In this document: positions 1-8,198 of the stretch, piece after piece | Numbering within the stretch: the stretch's first letter is position 1 | How the letters are laid out: every line of letters begins with the position of its first letter | From: Salinimicrobium sp049680855 | Lineage (GTDB): Bacteria; Bacteroidota; Bacteroidia; Flavobacteriales; Flavobacteriaceae | Assembly (NCBI RefSeq): GCF_049680855.1 | Contig: NZ_JBMPGS010000001.1 | Location: 1,116,001-1,180,000 of the forward strand | Length of the DNA stretch: 64,000 nt | Reading direction: 5' to 3' | Made by a program: the position numbers and the translations under genes | Notes under the pieces: generated by a model | The model's database searches: none | Seen by the model: the letters and a program-made list of their open reading frames with translations, nothing else | Told to the model about the DNA's origin: nothing

Positions 1-123
1 GAGCACAGTATATTCATCGCGCCGGGATTCATTTTTGGAAGCAGGGGAGAAGGATACGTGCGGTTTTCGCTTTGCGCCACCGAAGAAAAAATTACAACTG
101 CCTTAAACAGGATCAAGCAATGA
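1..123 (+). CDS. Class I/II aminotransferase, C-terminal fragment
   Basis: The window opens inside a gene whose last 40 codons read in frame 1 and end at TGA (121-123). The visible tail includes GSRGEGYVRFSLC and an ATEEKI stretch, which resembles the C-terminus of fold-type I PLP aminotransferases, where an Arg near GxxGEGYxRxS binds the substrate carboxylate. Its stop overlaps the tyrA start (ATGA at 120-123), so the two are translationally coupled. Next to tyrA and the DAHP synthase, a role as an aromatic or aspartate-type aminotransferase making phenylalanine or tyrosine is likely, but that is inference from context. The PLP lysine lies outside the window, so the exact family cannot be confirmed. 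Confidence 0.75.
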   Translation, partial: EHSIFIAPGFIFGSRGEGYVRFSLCATEEKITTALNRIKQ

Positions 124-968
124 AAGTACAGGTCATTGGAATAGGATTAATTGGCGGTTCCTTCGCGCTGGGAATAAAATCGGCTTTTCCTGAGGTGCAA
201 ATTGCGGGAATAGACGCCAGTGAATCAAACCTCGAAGAGGCAAAAAAGCTTGGCTTAATTGACATTTCTGGAACCCCGGAAGAAGTTGGGAGTACAGATG
301 TGGTTATTGTGGCGGTACCCGTAAATGCGGCGACGACAGTGATTACACAGGTGCTGGATATGGTGGGAGAGGATACCCTGGTTTTCGATGCCGGTTCAAC
401 AAAAGCAAAGCTTTGCAAGGAAATCTCCTGCCACCCAAACCGAAGAAATTTTCTGGCAGCACATCCCATCGCAGGAACCGAATTTTCCGGTCCCGGGGCT
501 GCGTTTCCCGATCTTTTCAGAAATAAGACCAACATTATCTGTGAAGTGGAAAAAACAGCCTTTAAACTTCAGGAACGGGCCATGGAAATTTTTCAGAAGC
601 TGGGCATGCGCATCAGGTATATGGATCCTGAATCTCATGATAGACACATTGCTTATGTTTCGCACCTATCGCACATAAGCTCCTTTATGCTTGGGAAAAC
701 GGTTCTTGAAAAAGAGAAAAATGAACGGGATATTTTTGACCTTGCCGGCAGCGGATTTGCCTCTACGGTTCGACTGGCAAAAAGTTCACCGGCCATGTGG
801 TCGCCCATTTTTCAGCAGAACAAGGAAAATGTGCTGGAAACGCTCAACGAATATATAAGCAATCTAACCGACTTCAAAAAACTACTTGAAAATGATGATT
901 TTCAGGAGGTTTTTAGGGAGATGGAAAGAACGAATCATATCAAATCAATTTTAAACGGAATTAATTAA
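120..968 (+). CDS. tyrA: Prephenate dehydrogenase
   Basis: Predicted to oxidise and decarboxylate prephenate to 4-hydroxyphenylpyruvate with NAD(P)+, in tyrosine synthesis in the cytoplasm. The 282-residue protein begins with a Rossmann signature (VIGIGLIGGSFALG), followed by HPIAGTEFSGP and a central AYVSHLSHI segment containing the family's conserved histidines. I chose ATG at 120 because it starts directly before the dinucleotide fold and overlaps the upstream aminotransferase stop. An in-frame ATG at 72 would add 16 residues lying inside the upstream gene. No chorismate mutase or ACT domain is fused. The next gene carries the chorismate mutase instead, 23 bp downstream, so the trio probably forms an aromatic amino acid operon. 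Confidence 0.93.
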   Translation: MKVQVIGIGLIGGSFALGIKSAFPEVQIAGIDASESNLEEAKKLGLIDISGTPEEVGSTDVVIVAVPVNAATTVITQVLDMVGEDTLVFDAGSTKAKLCKEISCHPNRRNFLAAHPIAGTEFSGPGAAFPDLFRNKTNIICEVEKTAFKLQERAMEIFQKLGMRIRYMDPESHDRHIAYVSHLSHISSFMLGKTVLEKEKNERDIFDLAGSGFASTVRLAKSSPAMWSPIFQQNKENVLETLNEYISNLTDFKKLLENDDFQEVFREMERTNHIKSILNGIN

Positions 969-991
969 ACCAACAGAAAAACTATTTTAAA

Positions 992-2074
992 ATGGAAAAT
1001 AAAAAAGAACTTAGAAACTGGCTGGATGCTTTTGGATTGGACCATCCTTTAGTTATCGCCGGCCCCTGCAGCGCCGAAACCGAAGAGCAACTTTTAAAAA
1101 TAGCACATCAGTTAAAAGATACCGATGCTAACGTGCTTCGTGCCGGCATATGGAAGCCACGAACCCGCCCGGGAAATTTTGAAGGTGTGGGAGCTTTGGG
1201 GCTTAAGTGGCTGCAAAAGGCAAAGCAGGAAACGGGAATGCTTACCACCACCGAGGTTGCGAGTCCGCATCACGTTGATCTTGCGCTGGAACATGATATT
1301 GACATTCTCTGGATTGGCGCCAGGACTACGGTTTCGCCTTTCATCGTTCAGGATATTGCAGATGCTTTAAAAGGAACAGATAAGATCGTGCTGGTGAAAA
1401 ACCCGGTAAATCCCGATCTATCACTCTGGCTGGGAGCTGTAGAACGATTCTACTCCTGTGACATCAAAAACCTGGGAGTTATTCACCGTGGATTCTCGGC
1501 TTACGAAAAAACCAAATACCGAAATAATCCCGAGTGGCAGATCGCTATTGAACTTCAGAATAAATTTCCAGATTTACCGCTAATCCTGGATCCGTCACAC
1601 ATTGCCGGTAGAAGAGACATCATTTTTGACCTTTGTCAAACAGCACTCGATCTTAATTATGACGGATTGATGGTGGAAACGCATTTTGATCCAGATAATG
1701 CCTGGAGCGATGCAAAACAGCAAATCACTCCTGCAACCCTTGTTCAAATCATGAAAGATCTTAAAATAAGGAAAGAAGTTTCAGAAAGTGAGGAGTTTAA
1801 AAATAAACTCAGCAACCTTAGAGCGCAAATAGATGTTGCAGATAACCAGTTGATCGAACTGCTTTCCAAAAGAATGAAAATTTCCGACGAAATAGGAAAA
1901 GTGAAGAAATCTCAGAACGTTTCTGTGCTGCAGACTAAAAGATGGAATGAAATTCTTGGTAAAATGGTGCTGGAAGGAGAACAGCATGGGTTGAGCGAAG
2001 AATTTGTGCTTCGGTTATTCAAGGCTGTGCACCAGGAATCTATCAATCACCAGGAAAAGATCATGAAACAGTAA
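992..2074 (+). CDS. Bifunctional DAHP synthase / chorismate mutase
   Basis: The 360-residue cytoplasmic enzyme combines the first step of the shikimate pathway (phosphoenolpyruvate + erythrose 4-phosphate to DAHP) with chorismate mutase. Residues about 1-262 form the DAHP synthase TIM barrel of the KDO8P-synthase-like class, with motifs VIAGPCSAET, GIWKPRTRPG, LVKNPVNPD and LDPSHIAGRRD. Residues about 268-355 are an AroQ-type helical chorismate mutase (LRAQIDVADNQLIELLSKRM). This order of domains is common in Bacteroidota, where the mutase domain can also act in feedback control. It sits 23 bp after tyrA. No transcription terminator is evident in the 160 bp after it, which hold a 21-bp palindrome instead. 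Confidence 0.95.
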   Translation: MENKKELRNWLDAFGLDHPLVIAGPCSAETEEQLLKIAHQLKDTDANVLRAGIWKPRTRPGNFEGVGALGLKWLQKAKQETGMLTTTEVASPHHVDLALEHDIDILWIGARTTVSPFIVQDIADALKGTDKIVLVKNPVNPDLSLWLGAVERFYSCDIKNLGVIHRGFSAYEKTKYRNNPEWQIAIELQNKFPDLPLILDPSHIAGRRDIIFDLCQTALDLNYDGLMVETHFDPDNAWSDAKQQITPATLVQIMKDLKIRKEVSESEEFKNKLSNLRAQIDVADNQLIELLSKRMKISDEIGKVKKSQNVSVLQTKRWNEILGKMVLEGEQHGLSEEFVLRLFKAVHQESINHQEKIMKQ

Positions 2075-2163
2075 ACTCCATTCTTAAAAATCAGTACTTA
2101 GTTTCCGGTTCAAAATTTTAATCTAAATTTTTCTTGTTAATTTGTTGCAGGAATAACAAGGGT

Positions 2164-2184
2164 TCCAAAAATGGCATTTTTGGA
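2164..2184. repeat. Dispersed AAAATGNCATTTT palindrome, copy 1
   Basis: A 21-bp perfect palindrome around a central G, with core CCAAAAATGGCATTTTTGG at 2165-2183. It lies between the DAHP synthase gene and rsgA. It is the same family as the copies at 10747, 22362, 34655, 40010, 42600 and 52429. It lacks a long T-tract, so it is not a typical intrinsic terminator. Its function is unknown. Confidence 0.8.
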
Positions 2185-2234
2185 TGCTTTTATAGAAGCA
2201 GAAATTCGCCGGAGCTAAGATCGAAACATGATAA

Positions 2235-3188
2235 ATGAAAGGAACTGTTTACAAATCTACCGGAAGCTGGTACCAGGTAAAAGCTGATGACGGCCGGTTT
2301 TTTAACTGCCGTATCAAAGGGAAGTTCAGGATAAAGGGGATTAAAAGCACCAATCCTGTTGCTGTTGGCGACCGGGTGGAATTCAAAATAGAAGAAAAAT
2401 CTGAAGAGGAGAACGGGGTGATCACAAAAATTGGCGACCGGGAGAATTACATCATCCGGAAATCTGTTAATCTTTCGAAGCAAACGCATATCATTGCTTC
2501 CAACATTGATCAGGCTTTTTTGCTTATTACGCTCAACAATCCACCCACTTTTACCACTTTTATAGATCGTTTTCTCGTGACTGCTGAAGCTTACGGGATA
2601 GAAGCTATTTTACTTTTTAACAAGATTGATACCTATAATGAAGATGAGCTGACAGAAGTGAAGTATTTGGCAGCATTGTACCGCGAAATTGGTTACCAAT
2701 GCATAGGAATTTCGGCCAAAACACAAAAGAACGTGGACCAGGTGAAAGAACTTATGAAAGGTAAAACCAGTATGATTTCTGGCCATAGCGGTACGGGAAA
2801 ATCTACCCTCGTAAATGCTATTGAACCTTCGCTGAACCTCAAGACGTCTGAAATTTCGGAACAACACAAACAAGGTCAGCATACCACGACGTTTGCTGAA
2901 ATGTATGATCTAAGCTTTGACGCTCGCATTATCGACACGCCTGGCATAAAAGGTTTTGGTGTTGTAGATATGGAAAAAGAGGAAATAGGAGATTATTTTC
3001 CTGAGTTCTTCGAGCGGAAACAGGATTGCAAATTTCATAATTGCCTGCATCTTGATGAGCCAAAATGCGCGGTAAAAGACGCTTTGGAAGACGAGGAAAT
3101 CGCCTGGTCCCGTTATAAAAGTTACCTGCAGATCCTGGAAGGAGATGACGAGCAGCATTACAGAATCGATAATTATTCAGAAGAATGA
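2235..3188 (+). CDS. rsgA: Ribosome small-subunit GTPase RsgA (YjeQ)
   Basis: A late 30S-maturation GTPase that releases assembly factors and checks the decoding site. The 317-residue protein has an N-terminal OB fold (residues about 1-75). The circularly permuted GTPase domain has the G4 motif NKID first, then ISAKT (G5), the P-loop GHSGTGKST at residues 183-191, and DTPGIKGFG (G3). The C-terminal zinc-binding segment contains the Cys/His cluster CKFHNCLHLDEPKC. This permuted motif order is diagnostic of the family. The start at 2235 gives the usual MKGTVYKSTG beginning. The stop overlaps the dtd start by four bases, suggesting co-translation. Confidence 0.96.
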   Translation: MKGTVYKSTGSWYQVKADDGRFFNCRIKGKFRIKGIKSTNPVAVGDRVEFKIEEKSEEENGVITKIGDRENYIIRKSVNLSKQTHIIASNIDQAFLLITLNNPPTFTTFIDRFLVTAEAYGIEAILLFNKIDTYNEDELTEVKYLAALYREIGYQCIGISAKTQKNVDQVKELMKGKTSMISGHSGTGKSTLVNAIEPSLNLKTSEISEQHKQGQHTTTFAEMYDLSFDARIIDTPGIKGFGVVDMEKEEIGDYFPEFFERKQDCKFHNCLHLDEPKCAVKDALEDEEIAWSRYKSYLQILEGDDEQHYRIDNYSEE

Positions 3189-3637
3189 GAGCAGTATTAC
3201 AACGGGTTTCACATGCATCGGTAACTATTGAAGGTAAAATAAAATCTGAAATTCAGCAGGGTTTATTAATTCTTCTGGGAATTGAAGATGAAGATTCTGA
3301 TGAGGATATTCAATGGCTGAGTTCCAAAATTATTAAAATGAGGATTTTCAATGATGAAAACGGCGTGATGAATGATTCACTGCAGGACATCAATGGAAAT
3401 GCTATTGTGGTAAGCCAGTTCACCTTACATGCCAGTACAAAAAAGGGAAACAGGCCCAGCTATATCAAGGCTGCAAAACCCGATGTTGCCATTCCGTTAT
3501 ATGAAAAGTTTATCCAGGTTCTGGAAAAAGCGTTGGGAAAATCTGTAGGCACAGGAGAATTTGGCGCTGATATGAAGGTAGAACTATTAAATGACGGGCC
3601 GGTAACAATCATTATAGATTCAAAAAATAAAAGTTAA
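3185..3637 (+). CDS. dtd: D-aminoacyl-tRNA deacylase
   Basis: Hydrolyses D-amino acids, and glycine mischarged on tRNA-Ala, from tRNAs in the cytoplasm as a homodimer. The 150-residue length is typical. The N-terminus MRAVLQRVSHASVTI, the SQFTLHAST motif and the C-terminal NDGPVTIIID segment are the conserved elements; SQxT and GPxT line the active site. Its ATG overlaps the rsgA stop (ATGA, 3185-3188). The rsgA-dtd-MazG neighbourhood is a recurring quality-control grouping in Flavobacteriia, though that statement is from memory rather than from a search. Confidence 0.95.
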   Translation: MRAVLQRVSHASVTIEGKIKSEIQQGLLILLGIEDEDSDEDIQWLSSKIIKMRIFNDENGVMNDSLQDINGNAIVVSQFTLHASTKKGNRPSYIKAAKPDVAIPLYEKFIQVLEKALGKSVGTGEFGADMKVELLNDGPVTIIIDSKNKS

Positions 3638-3692
3638 GGTGCTGTTAAATTTTTTCTATATTGTGAGCAAATAGAATTTTTGCCTCTTACTC

Positions 3693-5606
3693 ATGTACAA
3701 ATTTTTAGTTTTTGCCTGCCTGTTTATTACAACCACAATTTCTGCACAATCAGGTCAATATCAAAGCCTTCTTGTAAATGCCCACCTGGTAAATGATGCC
3801 AATGCAGTCGTGCGGGATGAAATCGTGGAAATCGAGATCAAAGATGTTGATGAACTCGTAATTCGTACAAAAAGAGCTGTGACTGTTTTTAATGAAAATG
3901 GCAATGCGCACGTAGATGCCTATGATTTTTTTGATGATCATAGTAAAATAAAAGAACAAAAAGTTTTGATCTATGATAAACTTGGGAACGAAATAAAAAA
4001 ATACAAGAGACGCGATTTCGAAGAGCGAAGTGCTGTGGGGTCAGGTACTCTAATTTCTGATGATCGGGTAAAGTACATAGATTACACTCCGCAGGAATAT
4101 CCATATACGATGGTATACGAGAGTGAGGTGGAAAAGACTTCCACAATTTTTGTTCCGGCATGGAGGCCGGTAAATGCGTACAATTTGAGTGTGGAAAATT
4201 CTTCTTATAGGATAATAAACCCGGCAAAGATCCCATTGAGGTTTGCGGAAAAGAACCTTGACAGCCTGCCAGTAGAAAAAAACACCTCAAGGTATGAGAT
4301 AAGTTACAGTCTTACAAATTTGCCGGCATTTTCTTATGAGCGACTAAGCCCTGGGCTCGATGAATTTTCTCCAAAAGTACTGGTAGCCCTTAATTCATTT
4401 TCCCTGGTAGGAGTAGAAGGAACTGCAGCAGATTGGAAAGAATTTGGAAAATGGCAGTATGATCACCTTTTAAAGGGAAGAACGAATTTGTCTACCGAGA
4501 CCATTTCTAAAGTAAAAGATCTCACTGCAGATGCAGAAACAGATATTGAAAAGGCAAAGAGAATTTATCAATATGTACAGGATAACACCAGGTACATAAG
4601 CGTACAGTTGGGAATTGGCGGCTGGCAACCTATGACGGCTCAGGAAGTGGACCAGGTAAGATATGGCGACTGTAAGGCTCTTACGAATTACACTAAAGCA
4701 CTCCTGGAAAGCCAGAATATTGAAGCTTATTATACCGTCGTTTATGGCAATACGAACAGAGAAGATATCGATAAGGATTTTCCTTCAATGCAGGGGAACC
4801 ATGTCATTCTAAATGTTCCTTCAGAAAAGGAGGATGTGTGGCTGGAATGTACAAGTCAAACTGTTCCTTTTAATTATCTGGGAGATTTTACAGATAACCG
4901 TGACGTACTTGTCATAAAACCTGAAGGAGGTGAAATTGTTCGTACCAAGGCCTATTCTGCCGAAGAAAACCAACAACAAACCCATAATAGAATTGAACTT
5001 TTTAAAGATGGATCTTTTAAAGCTACGGTAGACCGTATTTCCAGTGGAATTCCGTACGGAGATATTTACGGCATAGCAAGAGCATCTGAAAAGGACCAGA
5101 TTCTGTTTTACAAAAAGAACTGGGGGCATTTAAAAAACATCAATTTCACGAAGGTTGTTTTTGAAAATGACCGGGACCAACAGAAGTTTACGGAGAGCCT
5201 AAGTTTTACAGGCGATAGATTTACTTCGAAAGCCGGAAGCCGTCTTTTACTTCCTTTAAACTTTTTGGAGCCGTCCACTTACAACCTTCCGCGCAATGAA
5301 GCTAGAAAAAGACCACTGGAGATATCCAGGGGGAGGTCATTTGAAGATAGGTTTGAATATGTTCTTCCGGTGGGATATGAGGTAGAATCCATCCCTGAAA
5401 ATGCCTTTTTAGAGAATGATTTTGGGCGTTTTGAATTTTCAGTGGAATTAGTTGAGAAAGAAGGTGCCAAGGCTATAGAAGTGAAAAGATCTTATGTGAT
5501 CAATGAAGGATTGTGGCCTGCGGAAGCTTACAATAATTTTAGAGAGTTCATGTACTCCGTTAATTCCTTGTGTAACCAAAAGGCTGTAATCATAGCCGCC
5601 AAATAA
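3693..5606 (+). CDS. Secreted DUF3857 / transglutaminase-like protein (putative catalytic triad)
   Basis: A 637-residue exported protein with a type I signal peptide (residues 1-19, ending TISAQ). A DUF3857 beta-rich region follows, then a transglutaminase-like core around residues 280-400. The candidate triad is Cys327 in YGDCKALT, His370 in GNHVIL and an acidic residue (Glu385) in WLECTSQ. The remainder resembles the beta-sandwich C-terminus of these proteins. Members of the family are abundant in Bacteroidota and mostly uncharacterised; peptidase or amidase-like chemistry in the periplasm is the usual guess. It is followed 9 bp later by a paralogue that lacks the Cys, so the two may work as a pair. 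Substrate unknown. Confidence 0.85.
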   Translation: MYKFLVFACLFITTTISAQSGQYQSLLVNAHLVNDANAVVRDEIVEIEIKDVDELVIRTKRAVTVFNENGNAHVDAYDFFDDHSKIKEQKVLIYDKLGNEIKKYKRRDFEERSAVGSGTLISDDRVKYIDYTPQEYPYTMVYESEVEKTSTIFVPAWRPVNAYNLSVENSSYRIINPAKIPLRFAEKNLDSLPVEKNTSRYEISYSLTNLPAFSYERLSPGLDEFSPKVLVALNSFSLVGVEGTAADWKEFGKWQYDHLLKGRTNLSTETISKVKDLTADAETDIEKAKRIYQYVQDNTRYISVQLGIGGWQPMTAQEVDQVRYGDCKALTNYTKALLESQNIEAYYTVVYGNTNREDIDKDFPSMQGNHVILNVPSEKEDVWLECTSQTVPFNYLGDFTDNRDVLVIKPEGGEIVRTKAYSAEENQQQTHNRIELFKDGSFKATVDRISSGIPYGDIYGIARASEKDQILFYKKNWGHLKNINFTKVVFENDRDQQKFTESLSFTGDRFTSKAGSRLLLPLNFLEPSTYNLPRNEARKRPLEISRGRSFEDRFEYVLPVGYEVESIPENAFLENDFGRFEFSVELVEKEGAKAIEVKRSYVINEGLWPAEAYNNFREFMYSVNSLCNQKAVIIAAK

Positions 5607-5615
5607 TTATTTGTT

Positions 5616-7583
5616 ATGCGTAATTTTTACCTTGTCCTTGTCTTGATTTGCATGGGAGCACATGCACATGCTCAAAATTTCAAGTATGGAAAAGTTTCAG
5701 AAGAAGAAGTGCTGGAAAAGAGCCATCCCAAAGATCCCGATGCCAATGCTGCCATTCTTTATAGAGAACACAAGACTTACTATGAAATCAATCCCAGTTC
5801 CGGTTTCACGCTTGTCACCAATGTAAGGGAGCGGGTAAAAATTTATAATAAAGACGGCCTTGACTGGGCAACAAAGGAAATATTCTATTACCAGAGTGGG
5901 AATGACAGGGAAAAAGTCGCAAAAATTAAAGGGGCGACTTACAATTTGGTGGGCGATAAACTGGAAAGGGAAAAGTTGCGAAAAGATGGCATTTTTGAAG
6001 AGGAAGTTTCAGATTACCAGGTGAAGACGATTCTTACCATGCCTGCCGTAAGAGAAGGAAGTGTGATAGAATACGAATATACCCTGCGTTCTCCTTTCAT
6101 TACCTCTATAGATATGGTGCCGTTGCAAAACGTAATTCCAATTAACAGGCTGGAAGCCCAGGTAACCATTCCGGAGTACTTCGGATTTAAAAGGCATGTG
6201 AACCTGAAGTCGGAATTATACTTTCCCATAGAAGAAACCCGAAAAAGTGACACCTATCGACCGGGAGCCGGTTCAAAACTTGATTTTATGCAGAATATCT
6301 ATTCTGTAACGGCAGATGATGTTCCTGCATTGAAGGATGAAGCATACGTAGATTATCTTCAGAATTATGCGGCCTTTATAAAATGGGAATTGCAGTACAC
6401 AAAATTTCCAAATGCCATCGTGGAAACCTTTTCAGAAACCTGGGAAGGAATAGCCAAGGATATTTATAACGGCGCGTACAGCAAGGAATTTGGCCGCGAT
6501 AATTACTTTCATAAGGAAGTAGATGAGCTGCTCGCGGGTGTTACAGATCCTGTAGAAAAAGCAGCTTTGATCTACGATTTTGTAAAACAGAAAGTGAAAT
6601 GGAATGAATACCTTGGTTTTATGCCTGAAAGTAGTTGTAAATCTGCTTACAAAGATGGCGAAGGAAATGTGGGCGAAATTAACCTGATGCTTACCAGTAT
6701 GCTTAAATATGCTGGCTTAAAATCAAACCCTGTACTGGTAAGCACAAAAAATAATGGTGTGCCGGTTTTTCCAACCCGCAATGGCTTTAATTATGTTATT
6801 TCAAGCGTGGAACTGCCAAACGGAATCATTCTACTGGATGCTACAGATGCCGGTGCAGGAATGGGGGAATTACCCAGACGCGCCCGAAACTGGCAGGGGA
6901 GAATGATAGAAGAAAACGGAAATTCTGCCTGGGTGAACCTAATGCCCCAAAAGATGTCAGGTCACCAATCTACCTTTAACATTAAAATGACAGATGACCT
7001 GGTTCTAAACGGGAAGGCAATGAGTTTTTATACAGGCCTGGAAGCCAAATCTTACCGTGATGAATTTGCCTCTTTGTCTTTAGAAGAACAAATTGAACAG
7101 CTGGAAAGCGGCAAAGGGAATATTACGATCTCAAATGTCGCCAGGGAAAATGATCAACTCCCGGGAATGGAGGTGAAGGAAAGTTATGAATTTGAGCTAC
7201 AAAATGGTTTGGAAATGATCAACGGTAAAGTTTACTTAAAACCATTATTATTTGAAGCAATGACTGAAAACCCTTTTAAGGCAGATGAGCGGCATTACCC
7301 AATATTTTTTGATTATCCATACGAAAAGAGCAGCACGATCAACATTATGATTCCCGAAGGCTATACAGTAGAATCCCTGCCCGAAAGTGTCATTTCTGAA
7401 TTAAATGATGGGGCCGGTTCCTATAAATTTCTCGTAAATCTGAATAATAATTTTTTAAGGATACAGTCTGTAGTGGAAATGAAAAATATTGTTTATACTC
7501 CCAAAGATTATGAAGCCCTGAAGAATTTTTATGCTTTAATGGTAGAAAAACAAGCAGAAACAGTAGTATTGTCAAAAATATAA
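5616..7583 (+). CDS. Secreted DUF3857 / transglutaminase-like protein (catalytic Cys absent)
   Basis: A 655-residue exported protein with signal peptide MRNFYLVLVLICMGAHAHA, paralogous in layout to the preceding gene. It has an N-terminal DUF3857 region and a transglutaminase-like fold around residues 320-420. Where the upstream protein has GDCKALTNY, this one has GNVGEINLMLTSML, so the nucleophilic Cys is missing at the aligned position. A Cys shortly upstream (PESSCKS) does not fit the expected helix start. The protein is therefore probably non-catalytic or uses different chemistry. The gene ends 3 bp before the MazG-like gene, so all may share a transcript. Function unknown. Confidence 0.82.
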   Translation: MRNFYLVLVLICMGAHAHAQNFKYGKVSEEEVLEKSHPKDPDANAAILYREHKTYYEINPSSGFTLVTNVRERVKIYNKDGLDWATKEIFYYQSGNDREKVAKIKGATYNLVGDKLEREKLRKDGIFEEEVSDYQVKTILTMPAVREGSVIEYEYTLRSPFITSIDMVPLQNVIPINRLEAQVTIPEYFGFKRHVNLKSELYFPIEETRKSDTYRPGAGSKLDFMQNIYSVTADDVPALKDEAYVDYLQNYAAFIKWELQYTKFPNAIVETFSETWEGIAKDIYNGAYSKEFGRDNYFHKEVDELLAGVTDPVEKAALIYDFVKQKVKWNEYLGFMPESSCKSAYKDGEGNVGEINLMLTSMLKYAGLKSNPVLVSTKNNGVPVFPTRNGFNYVISSVELPNGIILLDATDAGAGMGELPRRARNWQGRMIEENGNSAWVNLMPQKMSGHQSTFNIKMTDDLVLNGKAMSFYTGLEAKSYRDEFASLSLEEQIEQLESGKGNITISNVARENDQLPGMEVKESYEFELQNGLEMINGKVYLKPLLFEAMTENPFKADERHYPIFFDYPYEKSSTINIMIPEGYTVESLPESVISELNDGAGSYKFLVNLNNNFLRIQSVVEMKNIVYTPKDYEALKNFYALMVEKQAETVVLSKI

Positions 7584-7586
7584 AGA

Positions 7587-7913
7587 ATGAATATTGAAGA
7601 TGCCCAAAAGGCGGTTGATGACTGGATAAAAGAGCACGGCGTGCGGTATTTTGATGAACTCACAAATATGGCGCAGCTTACCGAGGAAGTGGGGGAAGTG
7701 GCAAGAATCATTGCCCGCCGCTATGGAGAACAAAGTGAAAAGGAAAGTGATAAGTCCAAAGATTTGGGCGAGGAGCTGGCAGATGTGGTTTTTGTAGTGC
7801 TTTGTCTGGCAAACCAAACCGGAGTCAACCTTCAAAAAGCCTTTGATAAGAAACTCGACCTAAAAACAAAGCGTGACCACGACAGGCACCATAACAATGA
7901 GAAATTAAAGTAA
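7587..7913 (+). CDS. MazG-like nucleotide pyrophosphohydrolase
   Basis: A 108-residue all-alpha NTP pyrophosphohydrolase that would hydrolyse (d)NTPs or damaged nucleotides to monophosphates. The Mg2+-binding signature is visible as EEVGEVARIIARR followed by DLGEELADVVFVV (the EExxE...ExxD arrangement of the MazG superfamily). A basic tail KRDHDRHHNNEKLK ends the protein. Length and single domain place it with the short MazG-like or RS21-C6-like branch rather than two-domain MazG. The stop is immediately followed by the ATG of the small membrane protein (7914), suggesting coupling. Confidence 0.88.
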   Translation: MNIEDAQKAVDDWIKEHGVRYFDELTNMAQLTEEVGEVARIIARRYGEQSEKESDKSKDLGEELADVVFVVLCLANQTGVNLQKAFDKKLDLKTKRDHDRHHNNEKLK

Positions 7914-8186
7914 ATGGGATATCTTGATAATTTTAAGAGCAAAGAATTTTGGATCGATGTATTCAAGCTGGGAATAATTTTCTTTGTAACCTTTGTTATT
8001 CTATCGCTCCTTATCTCCAACTTTGGAAATATTATGGACGGTGATTTCCAGGCGGTTTATGAAAACGAATGGTCTAATGGAAAGTGGAAGCGCGACCTTG
8101 CTATTAAAGCAGCGATCACGCTGGTGTATGCGGTGTATATGACCAGTCGCAGGAGGAAAGCACAAGAAAGACAATCTGCTAATTAA
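7914..8186 (+). CDS. Small membrane protein of unknown function
   Basis: A 90-residue protein with two hydrophobic segments: about residues 18-38 (LGIIFFVTFVILSLLISNFG) and about residues 62-78. The linker between them is acidic and tryptophan-containing, and the C-terminal tail is strongly basic (SRRRKAQERQ), consistent with a cytoplasmic tail. It begins directly after the MazG-like stop and ends 12 bp before aroA, so it belongs to the same transcription unit. I do not recognise a family. Conservation of this tight placement in related genomes would be the best evidence that it is functional. Confidence 0.75.
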   Translation: MGYLDNFKSKEFWIDVFKLGIIFFVTFVILSLLISNFGNIMDGDFQAVYENEWSNGKWKRDLAIKAAITLVYAVYMTSRRRKAQERQSAN

Positions 8187-8198
8187 AAGCTTAAAAAA

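Noticed and set aside
113..535. 140-residue open frame antisense to tyrA
   Set aside because: Mirror of a well-supported gene; no recognisable motif.
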